Source: an uncultured Odoribacter sp. (GTDB lineage: Bacteria; Bacteroidota; Bacteroidia; Bacteroidales; Marinifilaceae). From it: 64,000 nt of DNA. Below the pieces are notes generated by a model that ran no database searches, was not told the origin of the DNA, and saw only the letters and a list, made by a program, of their open reading frames with translations. The translations under genes and the position numbers were made by a program. Every line of letters starts with the position of its first letter. Positions within the stretch are counted from its first letter, which is position 1. Below are positions 19,383 to 26,954 of the stretch, piece after piece. Where the stretch lies: assembly GCA_910589025.1 (NCBI GenBank), contig CAJURM010000001.1:195875-259874 (forward strand), read 5' to 3'.

Positions 19383-20351
19383 CTACCTCCTAAACCCGTC
19401 CGCAACACATTTCGTCGGGAACAACGGATACGTGACTATCACTTCAAACGTCCCCCTGGCATCCCCCTTCAAAGCCTTGATATTGTAATCGTAGCTGCAA
19501 AGAATCTTCATATCCGATACTAACTTCACACCGGCCAAAAAACCGAACTCCCCTATGCTACGACCCAACAGAGAAAACTGAAACTTCTCCCTTTGCGTCG
19601 GATGATTCAGATAAAACGACACGACACCGTCCACCTGAAAAGCCTCCGCCGTCTGTTTCACACACAAACCCCACTCCATATCGTAAGTTGTCGGAGAAGC
19701 CGAAGTGCGGTACGAAGGACGGTAAAGGCGACCCAATATACGCGTACGGTAACGACCGTAAAGGTAATTCGTACCACCGAAGATTGAAGCCTCCTCCCTG
19801 AAAAAAGAGAACAGATGCTGAGTCGACAAACCAATACGAAATGAGGGGGTTACAATGTACTCCACTCCCAAACCGCCGTTCCACTGTTTCTTGCCTCCCA
19901 AAAGATTGTCCAAAGCCGGGTCAGTTTCATCCTCTATCATCACATCCCCCCGGTCCGCTTTTTGCAGCTGATAACCCAAAGACAATCCCACACTCAAAAA
20001 GCTGCCACGGAAACGGAGGGTATAAGCATACGAAAAAGAAAGATCTGTCGAGTTCAGGTAACCGATTTTATCGTTCAGGAGCTTTATGCCCGCCTGCATT
20101 TTATATTTTTCCCAGTAGTACGTCCCTGTTCCGAAGACAGTCACCGGACTGCCCGAAAGACCAAACCACTGTTTCCGCGCCGATAAGGAGAAATAAGCAC
20201 TTGCATCCGTATTGACGAACGCAGGATTAATATAATACGGATTCTCCCAGTAAAAGGCCGTGGAAGGAGTTATCTGGCCTTTTGCCGAAGATACCGTCAG
20301 CAATCCTGACAAAAGTATCCACCATATATATATCCGTATAGGTATATTCAT
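19383..20351 (-). CDS. PorP/SprF-family T9SS outer-membrane protein
   Basis: A 322-residue exported protein of the PorP/SprF type. Visible hallmarks: a signal peptide ending about SAKGQ, then the family opening with YxINPAF (YYINPAFVNTDA, about residues 38-49), aromatic amphipathic strands with Ser-Ala-Arg-Lys-Gln-Trp, and a barrel-like pattern of alternating strands to the C-terminus. Such proteins are outer-membrane components that escort or tether type B T9SS substrates. It overlaps the 3' end of the giant T9SS cargo gene by 4 bp (ATGA), so translation is coupled: this is probably its dedicated partner, as SprF is for SprB. Confidence 0.88.
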   Translation of the reverse strand: MNIPIRIYIWWILLSGLLTVSSAKGQITPSTAFYWENPYYINPAFVNTDASAYFSLSARKQWFGLSGSPVTVFGTGTYYWEKYKMQAGIKLLNDKIGYLNSTDLSFSYAYTLRFRGSFLSVGLSLGYQLQKADRGDVMIEDETDPALDNLLGGKKQWNGGLGVEYIVTPSFRIGLSTQHLFSFFREEASIFGGTNYLYGRYRTRILGRLYRPSYRTSASPTTYDMEWGLCVKQTAEAFQVDGVVSFYLNHPTQREKFQFSLLGRSIGEFGFLAGVKLVSDMKILCSYDYNIKALKGDARGTFEVIVTYPLFPTKCVADGFRR

Positions 20352-23300
20352 CGTATCAGTGTTACATAACCCGTTTTCTGTCTCTTCCCGTTCGCTGTCC
20401 GGTAATGAAGACGGTAAAAGTAAGTGTCTTCTTTCGCCTGTCTACCATTATAAGTCCCGTCCCAACCACTATCACCACTGTATATCCGTAAGCCGTTACG
20501 ATCCATGATTTCAATCTCGTAATCCGGCATGAACACATCATTGATGCCATCTCCGTTAGGACTGAACGTGTTGAGCGCCTTAGGAAGGAAAACAACCTCT
20601 ATATCCATTCGGCTCTCCGTCACACAACTGTCCGAATTCAAAACTTGCAACCTCACCTCATAGTATTTTTCTGTCCTGGCATTGTACGTATGGGATACTC
20701 TATCCCCTTCACCCCGCTCTCCGTCGCCGAAGTCCCAAAGGCATCTCATTCCGGGAAATACCTCGGTCCTGAAATGAACCGTGGGATAATCCTCGTCGAT
20801 CACCTGACGGTCGCTGTGTATCAACACCTCCCTCAAATAAGGCGGAACGCGCTGAACGTAGGAAAAGTGGTTTTCACACTCGTTGTAGGTCTCTGCATGA
20901 AGTTGTATCCGGTACGTGCCGGAGTCCGAATATTGGTGGTAACACTCTTCACTGCGGAGTAACGTTCCGTCCCCCAGGTCCCACTCCCAAAGGTTTATCA
21001 TATCACCGGGATCAAAGAAGAAACTGTAACCGTGTGTGCTGCAATCCTCCAATAATACTCTGATGCTGCCCTCTATCTTCTTTTCTTCCGTCAACGTCAG
21101 GGTAACCGTGCTGTCGCAACCGAAGGCGCTTTGCAGATACTGGTAATGCAACCCGGGGGTGCTCACATGAAAACCGCCATGCGTGTAAGGAATACCCTCG
21201 CAAAGAACACCGGAAAGCTGGATGTCGTAAACCGGATGAACACTCAGGTAGAGGCAATAAATACTGTCACAGCCTTTTGTCGTCGTTAGGCTGTCGTAAT
21301 ACTCACCACTCTCGTGGTATCGCATGCCGCGGAAGTCAAACGTATCCCCCTCGCAAAGATGGACTGTTTCAGGATAGAAGTAGGTCGGCCATACGTGCAA
21401 GTGTAAGGTAACAACACTGTCGCAACCGTGAACGGTAGACTCTGTGCGAAGGTAGGTGCTGCTTTCATGGAGATTGGAGAGACGGAAGCCGTACCGCTCA
21501 TAATAATCCGAAGGACAAATGGAATCGTATAAGACCGTATTGTAAACAGGATGAACCTTTAAATGCAAGATGAGTGTGGAATCGCAACCGGACCGGGAAG
21601 AAAGGGTCAGGGTATGTACCCCGTCTACCTGTACGGAAGGCAGAGTGAAACCGTGTCTGTAATACCCGTCCCCCTGGCAAACAGTATCGTACAAGGGCGT
21701 GTCGTAGACAGGTTGGACGCTCAGCGACAGAATGCGAATGGAATCGCAACCCCAAAAACTCCGGAAGGTGTCGCGAACGAGGGTATCGTGATAAACGGAG
21801 GGCAACGAGAATCCGTACTTGTTGTAGCCGCTACCGTAACAGACCTTATCCGGAAAAAGAAGAGGTGAAGTCGAATGAACGCTCAGTGTCAAACAGTAAA
21901 TACTGTCACAACCGTGAACGGTGGTCAAGGAATCGTAGTATACGCCGCTTGTATGCAACCACCTACCCCGAAAAGAGATGCTATCTCCCTGGCAGATATG
22001 CTGTGTTTCCGAGAAAAAATAAACAGGATGAACATGCAAATTTAAAGTGACGGTACTATCGCAGCCGTGAACGGTAGAGTATGTTTTAATAAAAGTCCCT
22101 CCTGATGTACCGGAAGGAAGGCTAAAACCATAGTTGCTATAAGAGTCCCCTTGGCAAATTGTGTCGTACAACGTCGTGTCGTAAACCGAATGAACCGTCA
22201 GGTATAACGTACGTATCGAATCACACCCCCAACGGGTTTTAAATGTATCGCGGACTATCGTATCGACAGTGACGGCCGACAGGTTAAACCCGTATTCATG
22301 GTAGCCGTTTCCCTGACAGACCGAACCCGAAAAAGAAAAACCATAGACCGAATGAACGCTTAGTGTCAAACAGTAAATACTGTCACAACCATGAACGGTG
22401 GTCAAGGAATCGTAGTATACGCCGCTCTTGTATAACTTACGACCACGGAAATCAAAGGTGTCCCCCTGGCAAATATTCTGTGTTGCTGAGAAAAGATAAA
22501 CAGGATGAACATGCAAATTTAAAGTGACGGTACTGTCGCAGCCGTGGACGGTGGAATACGGGTTTATAAAAGTCCCTCCTGATGTACCGGAAGGAAGGCT
22601 AAAACCATAGTTGCTATAAGAGTCCCCTTGGCAAATTGTGTCGTACAACGTCGTGTCGTAAACCGAATGAACCTTTAAATGCAAGGTAAGTATGGAATCG
22701 CAACCAGCCTGAGAAGAAAGAGATAATGTATAATCTCCGTCTGTCTGTACGTCGGACAATGAGAATCCATACCGATTATAAGAAGCTCCCCGGCAAACCG
22801 TGTCGTAAAGAGACGTGTGGTATTCAGGATTGACTGTCAAATGCAGTGTTCGTACGGAATCGCAACCCCAGACACTCTGTAAGGTATCATGAAGAATTGT
22901 ATCGCGATAGACAACGGGCAATGAGAAACCGTAATCATTATAATCATCACCATAGCATACGGCATCGAAAAAAGAAGTATCGGAAGCATGCACTGTTAAA
23001 TGAAGATTGACGATACTGTCACAACCAGTAACAGCACTGATATGCTGAAAACGATAAACGCCCGATTCCGTCCCAACGTCAAAAGTCGTATCACACCAAG
23101 TGTAAGGCAAAGCATTTGCACAAACACTTACAGATGTGTCGGTGATGATACTACCGCAATCCGGCGGATTCCCGAAAACGCAACGAACAGAGAGTCCACA
23201 ATTTTTAACATGTATATCTGTTCGGTAAAAAAAAGTATAAGCAAAATAATTGGAAGAAGAAGTACCTAACCAATAACACTGGTTGAAGCTCGGATTTAAA

Positions 23301-24502
23301 TCACCATCACTGCTGCTACGATAAGCAGATTTAGGAAGAAAAAGTGTGGTATTATTGCTTATATCCGTAAATGAACGCCCCAACACTCCATTGCGTGATA
23401 TAGTCTCACAAGATACCTTGAATGTATCCAATAGTGTTTCTGCTTCTTTAAGTGTAGGTACTCGCCACCCCACAGGACATGGATCATTCACTGCGTCCCA
23501 ACAACTACCGGACGGTAAGCTACTGTCCCATCCAGAAACATCCCCTGTTACAGACCATCCCTTTCTCCGGTTCCATTGGTAGAGCATGCCACTCGATTCG
23601 GGAGTGGCAGCAAAGGTACCCGGTTTGTCCACATTACTCTCTGCCCAACACACCCCGTTAATAAATACCCCGGGGCAAGACTTTTCGTTTTCCTGCTGAA
23701 CTGTCAGGTGTAAATAGGTTATATCACTATACGCGCAACTGCGACGCGAAATGCGATAGGTGCCTGTTTGGGTCCCCTCCCCAAAGGTTGTATCGCGCCA
23801 CTCATAAGGAAAATCCGTGGAACAAATCGTCACCGTATCATGGCTGACTATACTATCACACTTCTCATCGGCAACACAACGAATTAATAGTCCATAATTT
23901 TTTTCTACACGCATATGATGATTAAAATCTGAGACTAAATACAGCCCCATTGCTCTTGTATTATTACTATCGTCGTCCTCAGACGAGGACCAATATAGTC
24001 CTTTAGTGTTCCTGGAAGAGCGAATGCCACTATAACCATGAATTATTCCTGCAAAAGGCAAAAAAATGGCATTATCGGTAACTTTAGAAATAAAACTTGC
24101 ACCATTTATGCCGTTCCGAGGTGCACATATATAGGTCACATTTGATTCATCCCACAACGTTTTTATTTCATCATAAGTGGGCACTCTCCACCCGGTAGGA
24201 CACGGATCATTAATGGTTTCCCAAGGCTTGATTCTATCGGGATACTCTCTATACTCCCAATCCCTAATTGTATCTATAACGGGCCATCCCTTTTTACTGT
24301 TCCATTGATAAAACATACCATACGCTTCAGGAGTAGAAGCAAAAGTGCCTGATGTATCCACATTGGATTTTGCCCAACATACACCATTAATTAACTCTCC
24401 CACCCAAGGTTTTAAACCGGCATTTTCTTGTGAAAATATCGGTTTGCTCAAAAAGAAAAATAAACAACAAAGAAATAATATGCTCTTTTTTACCTTAAGC
24501 AT
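20348..24502 (-). CDS. Giant FISUMP and Cys-repeat surface protein with T9SS type B sorting domain
   Basis: A 1384-residue secreted protein. I start it at the ATG at 24502 (MLKVKKSILFLCC...), which gives a proper signal peptide; an in-frame ATG at 24556 would put 18 polar residues before it. Two FISUMP domains (INGVCWAKSNVD ... CPTGWRVPTYDE, and a second copy about 270 residues on) are followed by about twelve 65-70-residue modules, each with a C-x-G-D start and a GCDS end, then two PKD-like modules (WDLGDGT, WDFGDGE) and a C-terminal CHU-type sorting domain (TFSPNGDGINDVF). It is exported by T9SS and probably anchored at the surface as an adhesin. An LRR lipoprotein gene precedes it; porP/sprF follows. 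The 5' third is more AT-rich than neighbours. Confidence 0.88.
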   Translation of the reverse strand: MLKVKKSILFLCCLFFFLSKPIFSQENAGLKPWVGELINGVCWAKSNVDTSGTFASTPEAYGMFYQWNSKKGWPVIDTIRDWEYREYPDRIKPWETINDPCPTGWRVPTYDEIKTLWDESNVTYICAPRNGINGASFISKVTDNAIFLPFAGIIHGYSGIRSSRNTKGLYWSSSEDDDSNNTRAMGLYLVSDFNHHMRVEKNYGLLIRCVADEKCDSIVSHDTVTICSTDFPYEWRDTTFGEGTQTGTYRISRRSCAYSDITYLHLTVQQENEKSCPGVFINGVCWAESNVDKPGTFAATPESSGMLYQWNRRKGWSVTGDVSGWDSSLPSGSCWDAVNDPCPVGWRVPTLKEAETLLDTFKVSCETISRNGVLGRSFTDISNNTTLFLPKSAYRSSSDGDLNPSFNQCYWLGTSSSNYFAYTFFYRTDIHVKNCGLSVRCVFGNPPDCGSIITDTSVSVCANALPYTWCDTTFDVGTESGVYRFQHISAVTGCDSIVNLHLTVHASDTSFFDAVCYGDDYNDYGFSLPVVYRDTILHDTLQSVWGCDSVRTLHLTVNPEYHTSLYDTVCRGASYNRYGFSLSDVQTDGDYTLSLSSQAGCDSILTLHLKVHSVYDTTLYDTICQGDSYSNYGFSLPSGTSGGTFINPYSTVHGCDSTVTLNLHVHPVYLFSATQNICQGDTFDFRGRKLYKSGVYYDSLTTVHGCDSIYCLTLSVHSVYGFSFSGSVCQGNGYHEYGFNLSAVTVDTIVRDTFKTRWGCDSIRTLYLTVHSVYDTTLYDTICQGDSYSNYGFSLPSGTSGGTFIKTYSTVHGCDSTVTLNLHVHPVYFFSETQHICQGDSISFRGRWLHTSGVYYDSLTTVHGCDSIYCLTLSVHSTSPLLFPDKVCYGSGYNKYGFSLPSVYHDTLVRDTFRSFWGCDSIRILSLSVQPVYDTPLYDTVCQGDGYYRHGFTLPSVQVDGVHTLTLSSRSGCDSTLILHLKVHPVYNTVLYDSICPSDYYERYGFRLSNLHESSTYLRTESTVHGCDSVVTLHLHVWPTYFYPETVHLCEGDTFDFRGMRYHESGEYYDSLTTTKGCDSIYCLYLSVHPVYDIQLSGVLCEGIPYTHGGFHVSTPGLHYQYLQSAFGCDSTVTLTLTEEKKIEGSIRVLLEDCSTHGYSFFFDPGDMINLWEWDLGDGTLLRSEECYHQYSDSGTYRIQLHAETYNECENHFSYVQRVPPYLREVLIHSDRQVIDEDYPTVHFRTEVFPGMRCLWDFGDGERGEGDRVSHTYNARTEKYYEVRLQVLNSDSCVTESRMDIEVVFLPKALNTFSPNGDGINDVFMPDYEIEIMDRNGLRIYSGDSGWDGTYNGRQAKEDTYFYRLHYRTANGKRQKTGYVTLIR
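21230..22990 (-). repeat. Higher-order tandem repeat inside the T9SS protein gene
   Basis: The modules fall into four types by their GCDS context: A (W-GCDS-R), B (SGCDS/AGCDS), C (TVHGCDST/V) and D (GCDSIYCL). Reading N to C, the order is A-B-C-D, A-C-D, A-B-C-D, followed by one further module. DNA of two C modules is nearly identical (about 22023-22175 and 22503-22655), as are two D modules (about 21887-21955 and 22366-22434), showing recent duplication of a ~480-bp block. Confidence 0.8.
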
Positions 24503-24565
24503 ACAGGAATGAAATTGACGACCTTTTACAAATATGGTAAAATTCACAGTGCCCACTCTATTGTA

Positions 24566-25849
24566 TTAACGATTAATCAACCAATTCCTGGGTTTAAGTC
24601 GGTCAGTTATTTCCTTCATATTGGGTGAATAGGTATACAGATGTCCGGGGCTTGTTTCGGATCTTCGAGGCAATGCAGAAATAAAAGGTTCTAAACGATC
24701 CCAATCCTTTTCAAAAGGAGTTCTCTCTATCCGTACTTCAAATAAATTATCCAAACCATCTTCTCCCCATATTAGATTTGTCAACTTAGAGCGAGTCGCA
24801 TACAATTTTTGTACTCGTATATCGGATATATCTAATTTTGTTATTGCCGAACCGGAAATATCAACAGCATATAACATCGTGTTTTTTGATAAATCCAACA
24901 AGGTAAAAGGTGTGGACGCTACATTCAGTATAAACAACTTCGGAAACATGGAGAAACTCGTATCACAGATAGGGTGGTCATTGATTGTGTCCAGCAAAAG
25001 ACCTTCCAAAGAAACCAAGAGTAAATTCGGATTATTACGTAAATCAAGGTTTGTTATGGAAGTAAAAGAAACATCAATGTTTATCAAATTAGGATTATTA
25101 CTTAAATCAATATTTTCAATGGGATTGCCCGAAAGATTCAATGCAGAAAGATTTTCAGACAATTTTATCGCAGTTATCTTATTATTTCCAAGCATTAATT
25201 GAAAAAGATTCGAATTACCGGAAACATCAAGATACGTCAATTGATTATTTTCTGCATAAAGATGATAAAGCAAAGGTATATGAGTAACTTCAAGAGCAGA
25301 AAGCTCATTATTTGAAACATGAAGTACTTGTAGTGCCTGACATTCATTTGGTAAATCCAACTCATCCAAATGATTATTTACACAACTCAGAGTAACCAAA
25401 TTTTCATTAGAATAAATTTTCAATGAAATAAGCTCATTATTGTCGATTGTTAAACTTTGAATAGCCTCCTTTGTCCCTTCTATATATATACAATGAGATG
25501 AATAACCATCCGTAAATTTATACTTCTTTTCCACATTAGAACCTGCTGTTACAGCTACTCCTTCCTCATCAGTCCATTGAATCCATATGGTTTCTGTTGT
25601 TGACAATTGAATGCAAACTGAGTCTTTGATCGTAACCATCTCAAAACGATTATTATTAGCCCTCGTCTTGGGCATCCGGCTTAAAGCCTGTTGAATTAAT
25701 TCAGCTTTGGAGAGTTGTTTGGGCTCTTCGGGAAGGTTGGTTTCAAAATCATCGCTGCTGCACGAGGTCACACCGACCAGCAGGATTAAACACGTCAACA
25801 GCATAAAACACCTGGATTTCATACTGCTTAAACAGATTACCTTTTTCAT
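24566..25849 (-). CDS. Leucine-rich-repeat lipoprotein
   Basis: A 427-residue surface or periplasmic lipoprotein. The signal peptide ends in a lipobox (VGVTSC, Cys at about residue 30) followed by SSDDFE, an acidic stretch of the kind that helps surface export of Bacteroidetes lipoproteins. From about residue 120 there are some ten Leu-rich repeats of the short Bacteroidales type (LxxLDLSxNxxLxxL-like; SGNPIENIDLSNNPNL is clear). The ATG at 25822 is an alternative start. It is markedly AT-rich and probably heads the operon with the T9SS protein and PorP/SprF. The C-terminal block GHLYTYS...NWLIN recurs in a remnant at 26108-26218. Ligand unknown. Confidence 0.85.
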   Translation of the reverse strand: MKKVICLSSMKSRCFMLLTCLILLVGVTSCSSDDFETNLPEEPKQLSKAELIQQALSRMPKTRANNNRFEMVTIKDSVCIQLSTTETIWIQWTDEEGVAVTAGSNVEKKYKFTDGYSSHCIYIEGTKEAIQSLTIDNNELISLKIYSNENLVTLSCVNNHLDELDLPNECQALQVLHVSNNELSALEVTHIPLLYHLYAENNQLTYLDVSGNSNLFQLMLGNNKITAIKLSENLSALNLSGNPIENIDLSNNPNLINIDVSFTSITNLDLRNNPNLLLVSLEGLLLDTINDHPICDTSFSMFPKLFILNVASTPFTLLDLSKNTMLYAVDISGSAITKLDISDIRVQKLYATRSKLTNLIWGEDGLDNLFEVRIERTPFEKDWDRLEPFISALPRRSETSPGHLYTYSPNMKEITDRLKPRNWLINR

Positions 25850-26030
25850 AGCGGAATAGTTTTTATTAACATCGCTATAAAGGTAACAAAACTTTTTTCT
25901 ATTTTACAAATATTTACTTCAATAAACAATACACTGCTATTTCTTCAATTATCTGAAAAGGTTTACCACTCTGCTATTTTAAGGCATAACAACTTTTTCG
26001 ATACATCGGTTTACTCAATATACAATGATT

Positions 26031-26075
26031 AATAAAAAACCTGACCGGACTTTTACATATCTCCAGTCAGGTTTT
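26031..26075 (-). terminator. Intrinsic terminator of the adk transcript
   Basis: On the minus strand AAAACCTGAC (26075-26066) pairs with GTCAGGTTTT (26045-26036), extended by an inner GGA/TCC pairing, and is followed by TTTTTTATT. It ends transcription coming from adk through the gene remnant. Confidence 0.8.
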
Positions 26076-26107
26076 ATTTAATGCAATTTTTATAGATATC
26101 TGAATAA

Positions 26108-26218
26108 TTATTGATTAATCAGCCAATTTTTCAAAGAAGCCACATCAATCAATTCATTAATGTATTGTGAATAAGTATACAAATGTCCTGAGAGCAGTCC
26201 ATTTCTATATTCCCTCAT
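26108..26218 (-). pseudogene. C-terminal remnant of an LRR-lipoprotein paralogue
   Basis: A 36-codon open frame translates to a tail with GHLYTYS, then about 14 residues, then NWLIN and a stop. The C-terminus of the LRR lipoprotein at 24566-25849 has the same GHLYTYS ... NWLIN pattern with the same spacing within one residue. No LRR body or start precedes it; upstream sequence is the adk 3' end, only 8 bp away. It is therefore read as the stump of a duplicated or recombined LRR gene rather than a functional small protein, although an ATG does open it. Confidence 0.7.
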
Positions 26219-26226
26219 AAAAGTAT

Positions 26227-26793
26227 TTACTTCAACTTTTCGATAATGGCGCACATTTCGTCGAATACTTCGTCCATGGTGCCGTCGCCTTTGACGGGGT
26301 GGGAAATAGCCTGATAGTGTTGTGCCACCGGAACTGTCTTGGCATGGTACTCCTTGAAACGGTTGTTTATGGCTTCTTCATTATCATCGGCACGACCTTC
26401 GATTTTAGCCCGTTCCATCATCCGGCGCTTCAATTCGTCTACCGGCACTTCAATACTCAGCAGACAGCGCAAAGGAGAACCGCTCTCCTCCAGCATCTCA
26501 TCCAGTTTCTGAGCCTGTGCCACCGTACGAGGGAAACCGTCAAACAGGAAGCCGTCCACCCCGCTGCTTTTCTTCATGCTGTCCTGAATCAACTCAATCA
26601 CAAACTCGTCGGATAAAAGCTGACCGCTGTTAATAATATCCGCCGCCATCTTCCCCAGTTCCGTTCCTTCTGCAATCTCTTTCCGGATCATATCTCCCGT
26701 GGAGAGGTGAGCCAGATTATATTTCTTCATAATCCGTTTTGCCTGCGTACCTTTCCCGGCACACGGAGGACCAAATAGTGCGATATTCAACAT
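26227..26793 (-). CDS. adk: Adenylate kinase
   Basis: AdK interconverts AMP, ADP and ATP. The start is set at the second of two adjacent ATGs (MLNIALFGPP), giving 188 residues, the usual short-lid length; the longer frame beginning at 26850 would contain the promoter -7 box. The P-loop reads GPPCAGKGTQ (an unusual Cys in place of Gly/Ser), the AMP-binding STGDMIR and the FDGFPRT motif are present, and the lid lacks Zn cysteines. Transcribed alone on the minus strand to the terminator at 26031-26075. Confidence 0.95.
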   Translation of the reverse strand: MLNIALFGPPCAGKGTQAKRIMKKYNLAHLSTGDMIRKEIAEGTELGKMAADIINSGQLLSDEFVIELIQDSMKKSSGVDGFLFDGFPRTVAQAQKLDEMLEESGSPLRCLLSIEVPVDELKRRMMERAKIEGRADDNEEAINNRFKEYHAKTVPVAQHYQAISHPVKGDGTMDEVFDEMCAIIEKLK

Positions 26794-26834
26794 CATTCCG
26801 TTCTGTTTTTTATATTCAACCTGATAAATTTTGT

Positions 26835-26842
26835 CAAAGATA
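26835..26842 (-). promoter_or_regulatory. -7 box for adk
   Basis: TATCTTTG on the minus strand, 42-49 bp upstream of the adk ATG at 26793. Its position inside the longer open frame argues for the shorter start. Confidence 0.65.
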
Positions 26843-26928
26843 AAAAACAATCATTTAAAACCACATCTTTTTCTGCCGGAAATGAAAAATAAACATGCCA
26901 CATTCGCGTAATAAAAAGGGTTTTACGT

Positions 26929-26936
26929 TACTTTTG
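26929..26936 (+). promoter_or_regulatory. -7 box for the PBP1A gene
   Basis: TACTTTTG matches TAnnTTTG; a start of transcription near 26943 would exclude the upstream ATG at 26895 and favour the ATG at 26955. Confidence 0.6.
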
Positions 26937-26954
26937 TCATTCAAAACATTGTTC

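Larger units (their letters stand above)
25850..26226. other. AT-rich gap with a gene remnant and a terminator
   Basis: The 377-bp interval between the LRR gene start and the adk stop holds a 36-codon LRR-protein tail (26108-26218) and an intrinsic terminator (26031-26075), both on the minus strand. The remaining 25850-26030 is AT-rich and must include the promoter of the LRR operon, though I see no exact TAnnTTTG there. Confidence 0.5.

Noticed and set aside
21230..22990. Repeats at first resembling a CRISPR array or satellite
   Set aside because: The repeats are in frame, longer than CRISPR repeats, unequal in spacing and encode GCDS modules of one continuous protein.
26797..26850. N-terminal extension of adk
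   Set aside because: The promoter box at 26835-26842 lies in it and the conserved protein begins at MLNIALFG.
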